Shown here piece after piece: positions 23,001-35,000 of a stretch of 64,000 nucleotides of DNA. The stretch lies in contig NC_088098.1 in the NCBI RefSeq assembly GCF_036370855.1, positions 34,165,981 through 34,229,980 of the forward strand. The letters run 5' to 3'. The notes under the pieces were generated by a model. It saw only the letters and a list, made by a program, of their open reading frames with translations, did not search any database and was not told where the DNA came from. How positions within the stretch are numbered: the stretch's first letter is position 1; every line of letters starts with the position of its first letter. Position numbers and translations under genes: made by a program. The DNA comes from Dromaius novaehollandiae (lineage: Eukaryota > Chordata > Aves > Casuariiformes > Dromaiidae).

Positions 23001-26000
23001 GCAACACCGTCACAGACGGAATCAAAAGTAGTCTTGCTCTTTGCTGCAAGACTCTGTTGGTGTCCGGGATATAACTTAGGAATTCATTGCTTTAAATGGG
23101 AATTTGATAGGAAGCTGACTGTACTGGGAGTACTGCAAAAGGTGATGTGTGAGGAATGCACATGGGAAATATTTCCAGCATTCACATTTCACAAATCCTT
23201 TAGGTACTTTTGAACCGATGACAGACCCTGCTCCAATTCCTGCAGAGAGGGAAAACCCATGGCATCTATGGCAAATATTGCACAATCAAGATGTAAGGGT
23301 GGGTTTGTGTAAATAAGCTCACAGGATGGGCGTCTGAGGTCTGTAACTATAACACCATGTCACTACAATCTTTAGTCTTTCTGTGACATGCTTTTATATG
23401 TGGAAAGAGTTGTGCAATTAGATTGTACATACAATCTTTTCTACTTGTCTAGCTTAGCACTGCTTCCTTTTTTTATTGTTCTATGGATTATATTTCAGTA
23501 CAAATAACCTTTCTCTTTTGCCAAGTGAAATAACAGCATTTTCACCATTGCGAACTTGCAGGAGGGTTAATGGGGCTTCATTGAAACTGCCCAATAAGCT
23601 ACATGGCCTTTAAATAATTTAGATGCATTTTATCTCTGAATCAGGCACACACTAAGCATTCTTTGGTTGAGTTACTCTTTGAAGAAAAGATTTCCTGGAT
23701 ACTGAAGATCAGATGGAGGATAACAGCTGCTTGGAGTAATTAGTGCTAGGAATAGACTAATTTATGGAGCATCAGGCAGTGCTAGTGGCTAAATTTTTGC
23801 AGCTTTGTGCGACAGGCTTGACATTTAAAAAGAAGATGTGAGAAAAGTGGGTTGCAAACTTCGTCCACTCAGATCAATACTCCTATTTATAGTTCTGCTC
23901 TAGTGCAACTCTGGAGGAAGGCTAAAATGAGAACCTTTGATTATTAAAATATTTTGCCCCCTGGAGTTATAACCTGAATTTGACTTGTTGAGCTGTGAAT
24001 GAGTGCTCCTCAGGTACACTGACATTTGCAAAGGATGTTAAGTCCATGTTGCCTCTCCATGTTACATCATCTTACCAGAACCTTTCTTTAAAAGAAAAAA
24101 AAATAAGTGACATAAGCCTATTATTTATCTCTGTCTTAGTAAAAATTAGAAACTTCTTGTTACATTTTGCCAGCAGTGAAACAGCTTATAGACTTAGCTC
24201 CCTGTAATAATGATTACTAGGTTGCTGTGATTTTAGGAAGGTACCAATCGTTATAATTTTTTCCCTGATATTTATACAACACATTGCCAAAATACAGAGC
24301 ATGAACTGTTCTGTTTGGTCCTTAAGTTGCATGAGACATCATAGTCTAACAGTTTTATGTATTGTTTCAATATGTTACTGTTAATTTTTCATCTGGCCTA
24401 ATAGTGATTGGCTGCAATCGCTATTGGGCCTTTTAGGGACCCTGAAAGAAAAATAATTATCCAATGAGACTCAGGAAAGTCGGAATGGGGAGGCAATTGG
24501 TGTACACAGCTGATTGTTTTAAAGAGAATTCTAAACTGGGGAATTAAATATTATTGTTTATAGTGATATGTAGAGATGCCCACTGAAGTCAGGAACCTGA
24601 TGCACTTGTTGCTGGACAAATGCAGAGTAAGAGACTCTGAAAACACTTTTAATGAGACGAGACCAGTCAAAGGCTGGTAGGAGAAGCACAAGTTCAGAGG
24701 AATGAAATGCGTTGCCCCAAACTGTATAGTAGTAAATAAGCAACCAGAGCCAGGTACAGAGCTTCGCAGTTCTGAATTTTAGTTTTTGCCTTTGCCATCA
24801 CCAAAATTGACACTTCAGTGCTCTTGTACATATTAAAATCAATCTTAAAGTTTCAGGCTTTAGTACCAGATGAGCCTTTGATTAATCATAACCACCATCA
24901 GTTAACTTAACCTATGAGAGTGGGTTATGGACTGAAACATCATTTAACTGTTGAATAAAAGAAGTTTGGAATAGTAATGCTGTTGTGACAACTATTTTCT
25001 CCTCTTCATCTTACTTATGTATCCCAATAAAAATCTGTTTTTTTGTCAAATTTGTTTAAATGCTTAATACTCCTTACTTTCTTCTTTCACAGAGGGTGAG
25101 GTGGTAGTTCTAGGTTCATTTGCTTTTGTGTTAGTCACTTCCTCTTCCAGTGCTTGTAGAATGTGCTCCATGAAGCTACAGCCCACGGAGAAGGGGATCG
25201 TGGTCTGGAGGGACTTAGGGCTGCAAAAGCTTCATTCACACACAAGAAGTCAATGGGAAAGTTTCCATTTCATTGGTGAACTAGAGGCACCTGTGAGCAG
25301 GGACTGACGTTTGCGTGGTCAGAGCACATGAGCAGCGGTAGAGGACTTCCATACTGACTGATGAAAATTCTGTGGTCCTAAGAGATCAGTGGGGCTTATA
25401 TTAGCTTATGTTGGAGTGAATGCCATTCACTTCCCCAACTGCTGTCTCAAGAGTCTCTTGTACAGTTTTCTTTCTGTTCCCCTATGTCAGAGTTATGTCC
25501 ATGGAGGCTCTAGGTACTGGGATTTATGCTGGAGAAGGGACTGTGTTAGCTTTGAGCAGTGCAGTAATAAAAGATATGTAAAAGCTTTTATGTATAAGCA
25601 CGGTCCCTTATAGTGTTTCTCAGACCAATGCGAAGGTGTTCTGTGGTTCATTATGTCTCTAACTTTGGCAACTGCTTTTTAATCTATGATCTTTTGAAGT
25701 TGTTCTGCCTGTGGATAAATCTCATCTTAGGGGCATAGTGGTGTTTTTTTGTTTTTTTTGTTTTGTTTTTTTGCTTTCATTAGTTATGTTGGGGGGATTA
25801 AAACCTTGCTGTTTCTGAAATAGCAGTTCAGACCAATCAAACTAGCAAACCACACTGTGAAATTCGATTTCTATGCTAGCTGCTAAGCAAATAATCAAAT
25901 TCTAATAAGGGAATAAGAGTTCTGTCTTAGAGCCGAGAGCCTGCAATGCACCGTGACCTCTATCCTCCTGCAAATATTGTTGTAAACATGACCACAAATC

Positions 26001-29000
26001 ATACCTGCCAAAGGATTAGTTCTTAGTATTCTTTTTTCTTTTCATATATTTCTCTACTTTTTCTGTAAGCCTGGTGATTTATTTTTTTTAAAATGACCAC
26101 ATGGCATTTAAGCAGGATTCTGGGATATGAATAGCTGCCTAAGACATGCATTTACTTTCTATCATTTAACAAGATAAGGGAACATTTCTTAATTTTTATA
26201 CTCATGTTTTATGGCAATATTTTATGTAGGACCTCCTCAAAGATTTTTTTTCCTAATATGCTCATTACCAAAATAAGATTTTTAATTCTATGCTTCAGTG
26301 GAGACAGAATTTCTCTCACAAAAAGAGGCATTTACTATCCGAGACTCCAGTTCATTACTGTATATTGAAAATGTCCTCTGTATGTATTTTGCTGGGCATA
26401 TAAGTACTGCTGTGACTGTTCCAGTTGTTAACTACTGCTGTAGTAAATGGTAGCATCGAGTCTAAAGTATATTGCTACTATAACAATCTCTGCATAACAT
26501 GGCTTTTCACCTTGCTCATAAGGTGCAAGTGTCCACTTTGGAAAAAGAAATATGATTGCGTGTGATCTGCTTTACTGTTACATTCAGCCCATAGAGGAGA
26601 TATATGAAATAAATAGGTCTCTCTACTGTTTTCTGTATTTTCTTAATGACGACAACACAGAACACTGTGATGCTCAAATGGCAGTTATGACTTTAGAATT
26701 TATGTAAAAATTTAACCAAATTAGGAAAAAAAAACCCTGGATGCTGCTTTTGAATTTTTTCCCTGTAATTTCACAGCATGAGAAGATCCGGTTACCAACT
26801 TTTCTATTGTTTTTCTCAGATTGAGTGTATTTGGATGCCTTTGGGGCAAAGAAAACTTCTGCAAATGTTTTTTCCCCTGAGTGTACTTATGTCCTTTTGG
26901 AAGACAGTATATCTGTGTGTGTGTGTGTATACATATATATATGTAGAGAGAATTAAATGCAACAGTAGACTTAAGTTTGAGATGAACACATGTATGTTTC
27001 AGTGTTTGTACATAGGTATTTATGTGTGCTAGGTGCTGATGCTTCGCTTACAGACAATGGAGATCTAGTCAGTGTCTTGCTCCCATTGCTCTAGTATACA
27101 AATCCCTTCTCAACCTTTTCTTCTCTGTTGTGGCGTTACTTGTCATTTCGTATTCAGTATTCAAGGTTAGTTCATGCTTCCTACCTCCATCCCACACTTA
27201 ACAGGTTTTAAAACAAGCACCTCTTACTTTCCTTCACGTCAGTATTTTCTTGTAGGTGTTTAGTCATGCTGAACTCGAGTAGATGATTAAAACATAATCT
27301 CTCATTCCTCATGCTGCCTCATTGCTCTCCTGTAGATGTGTCCATTTGAACTCGTCTTTGCCATGGAGCTCTCAGAAACACAGCAGCAGCTCCTGTGTTA
27401 TGAATGCTGTCTGTCACATTTACAAATATCATCTCACTGTCTCCCCATGCGCCTATGCTAATGCATTTTCTCTTCTCTTCTTTCTTTTAAAGTGAGCAGT
27501 CTATCTTTTGCTGTGCTTATACAGCTCTTCGTACAGTAGTGCTGCAGCCCAGAACTAGAATTTACAGGCACCGCAGTGAATAGAAATAGTTTCAATAGAA
27601 TATCAGGCTTAGTCAGTTGTGCAAGTCTGTGCTGTCCTCTATTAGTAGCATAATAAGAGGAATTCACTTACTCCTGTCCTGTGATCAAGCACGATCAAAT
27701 CTAAACCCCTTTTTGTTTTCCACATGGATGGTTCTGAGTTAGATCTCTATTTTGTGCCCTCAGTGCAGCCAGAGAACCATTGGTTAGGATAAAGGTTTCC
27801 AAAACCACATCTGTTTTACAATGTGAAGGTAGATTTTTTTTTCCCTGAAATATTTGAGGTGCTTTTGATGATTTGTGGCACATGTTGATTAAAAAACGTG
27901 AGTTAGTTTCTACTTTTCAGAAATTCTTTTCATTCTCTCCTCTTAAGCTCAGAAGAGTCATTTCCAACTGGCAGGCCTGGAAGGAAATAGGCCACCTTTT
28001 CTACCCAGCCCGTTGACACTGATTGCTGCCACTTGTGTTGTCAGCAAATTTAATTCTTCCTTTTTCAAAACCAGCTTTTCCTAGGAACTCCAAATACTGC
28101 AGAATATTAGCTTTTAGTGGTGTGATGGTGAGAGCTGATGATATAGTGAGAAGATTCAATAACTTGTGATGTACTCCTAACTTAAAACGTGGTTATGTTG
28201 TAGGCACGGACTTTTAAAAGCTTGTAGTTACTTCTGAGTGGTTTCCTAAAGAACTTGGGAAGATAGAGTCTTTGTCCTGTAGTGGATTGTGCACAGGTTG
28301 AGGAGCCAAGTACCTGCAGTTCTGCTGTTGCTGGCCATAGTGATTTCTGCTGCTGTACAGATATCAGTCTTTCTGCACCTCACTCATTTGTGTAAATAGT
28401 TATGTCTTCACAAACAGAAGCCGGTTCAAGGGAGCTGAGATGCGTGCCTGTACCACTGGTTCAGCTACCTGTGATGCTTTTGAGAGCTTTCAGTCACCTG
28501 TGTGATCCTACTGCAGAAGCATCTCCTGTGCTGCTGTGAGAGCAAGGCAAGAATTGAGGGACTGCGGTCAACTTAACCTACGCTGATTCACTGCCCATTA
28601 ATGCAGTGCCTGGTTAGATAGGAAGTGGATCACCACAGCTCCATTCCATCATGCTATAGCCAGGTGTATTAGAGACTGCTTTCACAACTGGTTTACAGAT
28701 GCCTTCACTACAGATGCATGATGTTTCCAATGAAGTTACTTCATTGGTATTGGAAAGGTTAAGCAGACTCCTCAGACTGTAACTCATCTGGCAGAAATTT
28801 CAAAAAGGAATATGACTATGAATAACATACAGTTTGTAAATACACTTACTAGGCATAACTGCCTATCATTCCCCAAAAGAAAATTACAGCACGTGTTAAT
28901 GGGTAGGTGATGTTGAGGTCAAGGAGAGCTGGCCCTTTTGAAGGGACCTGCTCTTTTCTCTGCCTCGCCAATGTTCATTGATCCTGCCCCAGTGTACGCA

Positions 29001-32000
29001 CATGCAGAAGAGAAGGCAAAAGTGGATAGTGTGTATGGGAGGGAAGGGAGGGAATGAGAAGCAATATTAAAGCTCACAATAAATAATCTCAAGTCTATAG
29101 TCTTCTCTTGGCCACATCTTGATTATGATAGGCTGAAGGATCATGCAGTGTCTATACAGTTGTGGGCTCCTTACCACAGAAGTCTTGTGGATTTGTTTCC
29201 TGTTGAAAGACATACACTACACTAAGCAGTCCTGTTTTAAATTACATTTTCTAGATCAGTCCTGTGCAGATATGGCTAAATAACATGCAGGTAATAGTCT
29301 CTTTCAGACATTTTAGCTAAAAAGAAAGCTCTACTGCCATGGAGCTCTCTCTAGTGAGAGTATTCCCTAGATCCTCTCTAGTTTGACTTAATTTCTCCAA
29401 GAACAAGTAGCTTGCTGTTTTAACACTTCCTTCAAGAGAAGGTGCTGTTCAAAAACTAGCAACACAGTAGGTATGTTTTAGGGGGGAATAAGTAAATAGG
29501 CTATGTGCAGTTTAAAGGAAGAGGGAGCATTGGACTCTGGTTCCTCATGTTTGGATTTGTTTCTGAGCTCTGCTGCACTTCCCAAGACTGATCATTTAAA
29601 TCTTGATTCTCTATCTCTGAACATCAAAGATGTTATTTTCTGTCCATTGAACAGTTTATATTTGCACTGCATGCTTTTGCATGCAAGGATTGACGCTTAC
29701 TTTTTTTGTCTTTGGCATCTAATATAGGACACAGCAAGTTCCTGACCTCTCTTGCAACATTTACCTACCGTAGTGATACAAATAATTACTAAAGCAAGGA
29801 AAAGTTTAAAATATTAATGACATGTTGAAGGGACTGTGGTGTGTCAGCACACTGCACCATTTTTGTGAGCCCAGCTTTTTAGTGTACATAAGCTGAATTT
29901 CTCTAGGCACAAACGCAATAACAAAACTTCCTTTTTTTATTGTCCCTGGAACCGTTCCTTGCCCAATGAAGACAGCCCTAATTTTCTGGCATCAGCTTGG
30001 TGGCAGAACTGAATCTGTCAGTCCAAAATCAGGTTTCTCTTTCTGTTTAATACAGATGTGTCCATTCTTACAGTAGACTGCCTTCTCGCATGCTGATCCA
30101 ACTGTGGCCATGAAAAACATTTGTGCTAGGTGGCCTGCACAGTAGTCATATCAAAGCATCTGCTGGCCTGCGGTGTCTGAGGTAGCAAGTCATGAAGAGA
30201 GTCTGCAGAGCGGTACTGCCAGTGCAGAAGGTGAAGCTCTACTTGCAGACAGGTGGGAGGAGTGCTGGGCTATGGCACCTTGTGGGCTCTTGCGCTCAAG
30301 GAGACAGTCCAACATTGCTCTAGCACCCATACTCCTTCAGTGTCAGGGGACCCAACATGCCAGAGATCTCTTTTCAAGCTATCAGATGCGGCTCCATCTT
30401 GTGCATCGGAGCTTGTGACTGCAATATAAATTTTTCCCTCATTCCATTGATATAGATATGCTGCCTAATAGTTGTCTGTTGTACCAGTAGCTGGTGTGGT
30501 GATGCTGCCTGTATGTAATTTCTAAAATGCTTTCGGATAAAACATACCATTATTACAGTGTTAGTGTAAATCCCATTCGAGACTTAATATGTAACTTAAT
30601 GTTAAATGTACTTCCTGTGTAGAGGTCAGGAAAGTGCTCTATTATCTTCTGCTTGACTTTTTTGCATGAGGCAAGGTGTTTTTAAACCTTCCTGCCTTTT
30701 GTTGTCTTGACTGCTTAAATTGGATTTTTTCCAGAGCTGGCCTTTCCTCTCATGTATGTTTGCGCACAGTATAGTACAACTCCTTTTTCCAAATGTATCT
30801 AGACAAATAGTTGTGTAGGTACTAAAAGGTTTTTCATCAAATTTTAAGAAAGACATGATGTTCCAAATATTTGTCCTCTAAAAGAAAAGCTGTTAATTGA
30901 AGATCACAAGTACATGTCGCTTTTAGCATTTTTGCTAACACAGGTTTCCAAAAGCATGGTAAACAGGCTCTCTCCCCAAACTTTCACTGTTTACTCTCTT
31001 ACTGGGATGTTGCAATGTGAATCATAATTACAGAAGGTCTGTATGCTTTTGTGTGAAATAAAGGGAGGATATGGAGCTCATGAGAAACAGTGACACAGCT
31101 AAAGATTTTTACCATTTTTAGTCTTTTGATTATATTCAGTCTTCTTTGCACACATCAAAAGAGAACCAATGAAATGTACCTTCCAGTAGTCCTACATCTG
31201 GGTAGTTAAAGCTCCGTGTGAAAAAGAGAAGCGTCCCTTTCTTTAATAGCAATATTTCTATGCAGCCCCATTTCTGCTGCGGTTCCTGCCACTGCACCAT
31301 CTGCTTATGTTCATTCTCCAGATCCTTTCCAGCTGCACATTTTTTACCTCATTGCCACAGTGCAGGCAAAATAGAAATGGGCTGAGGAACAGGGAAGCTT
31401 AAGGTAAATGGAGCTGGTTTCTTTATGTCAAAACCTGGCCAAAAACTAGCAGTGATTGTAGGACCAATCAGCTGGTCAAGACTAGTATTTCTTACAAAGA
31501 TCTAGTATTTCTTACAAAGTATACTCAGGCCTTAAAAAGGCCTATTTAGCAGGTGGTGGTAAGACTGCGAAGAGATGCTAAGGGAAGAGGAAAAGTTTTG
31601 TTAGAAAGTGACTGTATTGTGTGGGAGGGAGTAAATGAATGACAGGGAAAAGAAGCAAAGTCTCAAGTTGGTTATTACTAAATATCTGGAGCTGAAGTAT
31701 CTGGGGTAGGCAAAACTCTTTAATTTAAAATCCTCTCTCTCTGAGCACTATCCGTCTTGCCAATAGTCGTAGGTGAGAGCTTGTGGACCTCTATGCCTTG
31801 GTGGATCAAACTGGATTCATGCTGGCTGGTGACATTTTTGGGTCCAAGCCTTCAAACTGTTGCCTTTTCACCAACTCAAAGCTATGGTGATTTGTCAGCG
31901 TGAACTGTAGTGTCCATGCACTTTGAAATTTCCCCTGCCACTGAAGACTATTTACAACATACAGTGGTGAATACAGCAAACTTATACAAGCTGCTGCCAT

Positions 32001-35000
32001 ACAGTAGTATGCTTAGATGTCTGCAAGTCCAGGGAGTGGTACAGAGCAAGTCTTGTCACTGGCAAATTAGCAGCTTTGCCTGATCAGTAGTTAAAAAACA
32101 GTGCCACCCATTTTTCTAGAGCTAGGCTCTTTATCTTAAAATATGTATATGTATGCTTGGTGAGAGGCTTTTCTGTGCCTCTGAAACTGTTTGTGCTAAT
32201 GATCCACTGAGTCTTCAGACCTATGGCTTAACTCCTTCATTTTGTCTCCTGCTGGAGACTGCAGTTCATTGCTGCATTTTTCTTAAGAACAAGGTTGCAT
32301 GGATGTGTAGGCTGACATGTAGGCAAGTGTGCTTAATGGCTTGCCTGTCCTTAAAAAGAGCCATATACTGAATCACAGAATTATTGTCCTGTTTCTGTTC
32401 CTGGTTTTCTCGTAGAGTGACAAGATGACAAGGGGGAGAAATAGCAGTAATGAGGACACCAAATTCTCACTTTGGTTCTACCAAAACAGCTGGTTATCCT
32501 AACCAGTTAAATATAAACATCTCTCTTAAAGCTGATTTGTAATTGTTTAAAAATTGAAGGTAACATGCTTATGTTCAGTTTTGTGGGATGACTGATTCAC
32601 TGAATGGTTCAACAAGATCACCTACATACGGCGGGTCCCAAAACTGGCTATAGATGCTGAGACTTTGGCCAAAGGTGTGTGGTGTTGAATTAGTCTTGAA
32701 ATGATGGAAGAATGATATGATGCCACTTGTATACATCACTCCAAGAAGAGAAAAAGAGAAAGAAAGATTAAATGGTTATTTCTGTATTTAAATATTTCTG
32801 TTACAGTCTGTACACTCAGGGAGATTAATTCATTTCAAATTTGATTCTCTAACCACTAAGTCATCATCTCCAGCTGGCACTGAAATAAAGTTATTCTGCA
32901 TCATCTACATCAGTAGAGAAGTGTCACCTTTGTTAAAAAAGGAACCACCAACACAGACTTAATTATCTATTCACAGTGCAAACTAGCAGCTCAAATGTAG
33001 TGACTTTTCTCCAAAATTGAACCAGATATTAAAAGGAGCATGATCAAAATCATACTTCTCTGAAAAAATAATAGTAACTTCTAAAGATAGCTATAACTTT
33101 TTTTTTAAAAAAACAGCCTTGCTTCTTGTTTTATCTCATGCATCTTTTGCATAATTGGCTTCACCGCTTGCTGTAGCCACTTTTCTCATATCTTTGTAAC
33201 GTGGGTGATAATAAAAACATCTCTTAATGAAAGGACAAATGGCTGTTTCAAAGCTGCAGGTGTTGGCAGGTAGACTCCTGGCAGCTTGATCTTTGAGTCT
33301 GACTAATGTGATGTGATAAATCTATTCTTCCATAGAAACCCTGAGTGGTTTAGATTGTAAAAGCTATCATCGTTTCCAATAATCCTCTTTCTTGTCAGTC
33401 AAACCACTAATTTGAAAGTGAAATTTTGCATCAAACGCTCTTAAGTTGCTGCTAGGTGAAAGAGTAGCACTTGAAAACGCACCCGATAAAATGCTGTTGG
33501 GCAGAATTTCCCTTTTGAAGTGTTTAGTACAGGGCACGTTGTCATTAGTAATAAGTGAGGTTCCGGTTGGCCCTCATGGCGCTTATGTATGTTGAGGCTG
33601 TGCCAGATCTCTGTGGTGAAGGGTCAGAGCCGGGGAAGCGGGGTGCAGCCCGGGGTAGGCCTGCAGCCGCAGGACGGGCGGCGGCGGGGGCTGGCGGAGC
33701 CGGGGGAGAGGGCAGGAAGGATGCGGCAGCCGCGCTGCAGCAGCCGCGCTGCTCCCTGCTGCTCTCGCTCCGCGCCGGGGCTGCCGTGCGGGGCGGGCGA
33801 GCCGAGGGGCCGCCCGGCTGCAGGGCTGAGCCGCGCTGGCCGCCCCCCAGGTGGGGCTGAGGGAGGAGGGGGAAAGGCTGCCGGGGCTCCAGGCGGTGAT
33901 GCTGGGCTTGTGGGCGGGAGCAACTCTCTCTTTTTTTCCCCCCTCCTCTCTCCCCTTTTTTCCTCCCTCTCCTCTTCTGCACCTGGACTTTGCTGTCTCT
34001 GCACTGCGGCTACCGCTAGCAGAGAGCCGCGGCCGCACCGCCCCGGCCATGCCCCCCGCCCTACCCCGCCGGCTGCCCTAGGGCCGGGGCAGCCGTGACC
34101 GGTCCCTTCGCAGAGCGAGAGCGGGCAGCGCCCGCGGCCCCGCGCCCCCCATGCGGCAGGACCGGCTCACGGGCTCGCTGCGGCGCGGCGGGAGATGCGC
34201 GAAGCGGCCGGGCGGCGGCGGCGTGGGCACCATCCTCAGCAACGTGCTCAAGAAGCGCAGCTGCATCTCCCGCACGGCGCCGCGGCTGCTCTGCACCTTG
34301 GAGCCAGGTAGCGGCGCGGCCCGGGCAGGGCAGGGCAGGGCAGGGCAGGGCGCGCCGCATCCCGCGGGCAGCGGCGCCCGGCGGTGGCTTTGCGCCCCGC
34401 TGCCGCCTGGGCCGTAATCCCCTAATCCGCTCGCGGCGGATGGCGGCGGCGCGGCGCGGCGCGGCGCGGAGGGGGCGGCCGGCGGCAGATGCGGCCCCCG
34501 GGTAGGAGCCGCTCGCGGCGGGGGGGATGCGCCCGGGGGGCGGCGGGCGAGTCCGCCCCGGCCCCGCGCGATGGCCGCGCCTCGGCGGCCCGGGCCCGCG
34601 CTGCCTCGGCGGGGGCCTACGCGGGCGGGCCGGGCTCGGGGGCCGGGGCCGGGCTCGGGGCCCAGGGCTCGGGGCGGCGCCGGCGGCGGCTCCCGCGGGC
34701 CAGGGCTGCCCGGCGCGGCGCGGCTGGCGGAGCCCCGCGGCACCCTCCCTGCCGGCGCCTCTGCGCCCACCGCTCCGTGGCTGCCGTAAGGCTCAGCCGC
34801 CCCGGGCCTTTCCCGCTGACGCGGCCGTCGGCTCTAGGCTTGCAGGGACCCCCTCGTCCCACCCAGCCTTTGTCTGTGCCGCGGTATTGTCTAAATTCGC
34901 AGCGATGGTTTTCTTAAAGAGGAAGGCCTCGATTTTGCAGCTGTTTTCTTCCGGATTCTACTTCAGCATTAAAATCTTGTAGGAACCAGGTGGTCAGTCA

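Larger units (their letters stand above)
15356..34150 (+). other. TBC1D30: TBC1D30 intron 2, part before exon 1b
   Basis: 18.8 kb of mostly unique A/T-rich intron for the long form. It holds an A19 run (20322-20340), a 36-nt hairpin (24395-24430), a TG/TA repeat (26914-26942), a 20-bp tandem duplication (31482-31519) and, at its right end, the promoter 1b CpG island. Open frames up to about 100 codons show no family resemblance and no strand pattern. I saw no clear transposon. Confidence 0.82.
33620..34850 (+). promoter_or_regulatory. TBC1D30: CpG island, alternative promoter 1b of TBC1D30
   Basis: About 1.2 kb of very CpG-rich sequence lies deep in an otherwise A/T-rich intron. It surrounds exon 1b and contains GC-rich repeats. 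This is the expected form of an internal promoter. Open frames on both strands here come from composition. Confidence 0.88.

Noticed and set aside
32369..32381. GAATCACAGAAT, resembling the reverse of a CR1 LINE end
   Set aside because: Only about 12 bases match and the flanks show no CR1 body or target duplication.
33545..34982. Many long open frames around exon 1b
   Set aside because: Composition effect of the CpG island. Only 34151-34307 matches a known N-terminus and ends in a phase-correct donor.
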